Shown: positions 4,507 to 5,755 of the stretch, in pieces
How the letters are laid out: each line of letters starts with the position of its first letter
Position numbering within the stretch: the first letter of the stretch is position 1
Program-made: the position numbers and the translations under genes
Assembly (NCBI GenBank): GCA_900554855.1
Contig: USIZ01000099.1
Coordinates: 1-5,755, forward strand
DNA: 5,755 nucleotides
Direction of reading: 5' to 3'
Origin: an uncultured Eubacteriales bacterium
GTDB taxonomy: Bacteria; Bacillota; Clostridia; Oscillospirales; Oscillospiraceae
The notes under the pieces: generated by a model
The model's database searches: none
What the model saw: the letters and a program-made list of their open reading frames with translations, nothing else
What the model was told of the DNA's origin: nothing

Positions 4507-5755
4507 ATGAACAAAAGAGAACCAAAGGATGTGGCCAGTCAGCTGGATCGACTGAAGCAGAATCTGGCGGGGCTGCCCGAGAACTCTGCCCTGAACCGTT
4601 ATTTTAGCTGGCTAAATGGACAGGTTGAGCACAAGGACGCGCTGTATCTGAAGGATTATGCTCCTATTATCGCAAAGGAAGAGGCGCATCGCGAGGAGGA
4701 CGCTCCCTTTTTGAGCGTTATTACGCGGACGCAGGGCAAGCGGCCTGAGATGCTGCGTGAGACGCTGCTCTCCCTGGTCGGCCAGACGGATGAAGATTTT
4801 GAAGTGCTGCTGATCGGCCATAAGCTGGATCAGCAGCAGGACAAGCTGGTGCAGCAGATCGTTGGGGAGCAGCCGGAGGAGCTGCGGCGGAGAATCCGTT
4901 TTATCCCCTTGAATCACGGCACACGGACTACGCCGCTGAATACCGGCTTTGCCTATGCCCACGGTCAATACATTGCCGTGCTGGACGACGATGATATTGT
5001 GTTTGACAATTGGGTGGAAGAGTTTCATAAAGCCGCCAGAAAAAGCCCCGGATCAATCCTGCATGCCTATGTGTTCACGCAGGCGTGGAATACCATCGCT
5101 ACGGACAGCGGACAGTTTGCCCTGAGAGCGGCACAGGCGCCGGTAGCCTCCCATTGCGACAAATTTGACCTGCTTGTGCAGACCCGGGAGAATCACTGCC
5201 CGCTGCTGAGCTTGGCGTTCCCGAGCTTCTATTTTCAGAAGATGGGCATTATGTTCGATGAGCGGCTCACCACGACAGAGGACTGGGACTATTTTATGCG
5301 CACTGCGTTCATTGCCGGGGTGAAGGATGTGGAAACTCCCACGTCCATTTATCGGCTCTGGACGAATGCGGAGAATTCGTCTACGCTGCATAATCAGCAG
5401 GAATGGGCTAAGAATTATTACCTGATTCAGGACAAATTGGCAGACATGCCTATTTTGATCCCGAAGGGCAGCCGCAAGAGCGTGGCGCAGGAGACGATGA
5501 ACGCCATCAACAGAGGCTGGCCCTATCGTGCGCCTCGCATTCATACCTGTGGACTGTATCTGGGCTATGGCGGCCCCTTCTCGGAGGAGCATGTGAAAAC
5601 GGCGACGGCGCTGAGCAATGGGATCAGCTTTGATGCGCAGTTCCCTCTGAGCGAGGGTGAGGCGCAGAATTTGAAGCAGATCCGCTTTGATGTCTGCGAC
5701 GAAGGAATGTTTGTTGTTCAGAACGTGCTGGCCATGGTGCGATATTCGGATGGCA
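4507..5755 (+). CDS. Family 2 glycosyltransferase with additional C-terminal domain (3' end beyond window)
   Basis: The frame is open from ATG 4507 to the window end, 416 full codons, with no stop seen. GAGGAA (4495-4500) is a good ribosome site 6 nt before the start. Residues 1 to about 64 are charged and helical. A GT-A domain starts at about 66 with APFLSVITRTQGKRPEMLRE, then ETLLSLVGQTDEDFEVLLIG (84-103), typical of GT2. LNTGFAYAHGQYIAVLDDDD (144-163) contains the DxD metal site (Asp160-163). TTEDWDYF (256-263) supplies the probable acidic catalytic pair Glu258/Asp259. From about 345 a new segment begins (IHTCGLYLGYGGPFSEEHV), running into NLKQIRFDVCDEGMFVVQNV (388-407). The latter pattern resembles beta-sandwich modules that I associate with some bacterial polysaccharide glycosyltransferases; this is inference from pattern memory. 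No membrane helix is seen. It probably acts with the preceding GT2 in assembling a surface glycan. More domains may follow beyond the edge. Confidence 0.85.
   Translation, partial: MNKREPKDVASQLDRLKQNLAGLPENSALNRYFSWLNGQVEHKDALYLKDYAPIIAKEEAHREEDAPFLSVITRTQGKRPEMLRETLLSLVGQTDEDFEVLLIGHKLDQQQDKLVQQIVGEQPEELRRRIRFIPLNHGTRTTPLNTGFAYAHGQYIAVLDDDDIVFDNWVEEFHKAARKSPGSILHAYVFTQAWNTIATDSGQFALRAAQAPVASHCDKFDLLVQTRENHCPLLSLAFPSFYFQKMGIMFDERLTTTEDWDYFMRTAFIAGVKDVETPTSIYRLWTNAENSSTLHNQQEWAKNYYLIQDKLADMPILIPKGSRKSVAQETMNAINRGWPYRAPRIHTCGLYLGYGGPFSEEHVKTATALSNGISFDAQFPLSEGEAQNLKQIRFDVCDEGMFVVQNVLAMVRYSDG

Noticed and set aside
3377..4525. Minus-strand reading frame (382 codons) opposite the first glycosyltransferase
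   Set aside because: No recognisable domain, and the plus-strand gene has a ribosome site and complete GT2 motifs. Likewise the minus-strand frames at 4612-5028 and 5053-5592 are shadows of the second glycosyltransferase.

Overview
The window reads as chromosomal DNA of a moderately GC-rich Firmicute, most likely a gut-type Clostridia member (Oscillospiraceae-like). This rests on strong AGGAG/GAGG-type ribosome sites, compact same-strand genes, compact stem-loop/U-tract terminators, CTG/GCC-rich codon use, and proteins of clostridial character (MalY/PatB lyase, fused MobA-MobB, gamma-class carbonic anhydrase-like protein). The taxonomic placement is inference; no rRNA or other marker gene is present.

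All six genes lie on the plus strand. (1) Bases 1-1503 hold the last 60 codons of a MalY/PatB-type PLP-dependent C-S lyase followed after 2 nt by a complete 12-helix APC-family amino acid permease. They look like one transcription unit that takes up and cleaves an amino acid, plausibly a sulfur one. A strong intrinsic terminator (1532-1569) closes it. (2) Bases 1561-2710 hold a monocistronic unit: promoter, fused MobA-MobB protein for molybdenum cofactor guanylylation, and a terminator whose hairpin contains the stop codon. (3) Bases 2722-3279 hold a gamma-carbonic-anhydrase-like left-handed beta-helix protein, with a promoter very like the mobAB promoter and an extremely short leader. (4) Bases 3280-3523 are an AT-richer intergenic region without a convincing gene. 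It contains a good sigma-A-type promoter (TTGCAA-17-TATGAT) and a leader of about 125 nt. (5) Bases 3524-5755 hold two consecutive family-2 (GT-A) glycosyltransferases, the second running off the window end. They probably begin a cell-surface polysaccharide or glycan locus.

The first three units look like ordinary, independently controlled housekeeping or accessory metabolism. The glycosyltransferase pair is the most accessory-looking part and the likeliest place for something new, particularly the second enzyme, with its TRTQGKRP entry motif in place of the usual GT2 start and an extra C-terminal domain. I found no tRNA, rRNA, CRISPR array, insertion sequence or attachment site, and no clear evidence in this window of a wholly new system.
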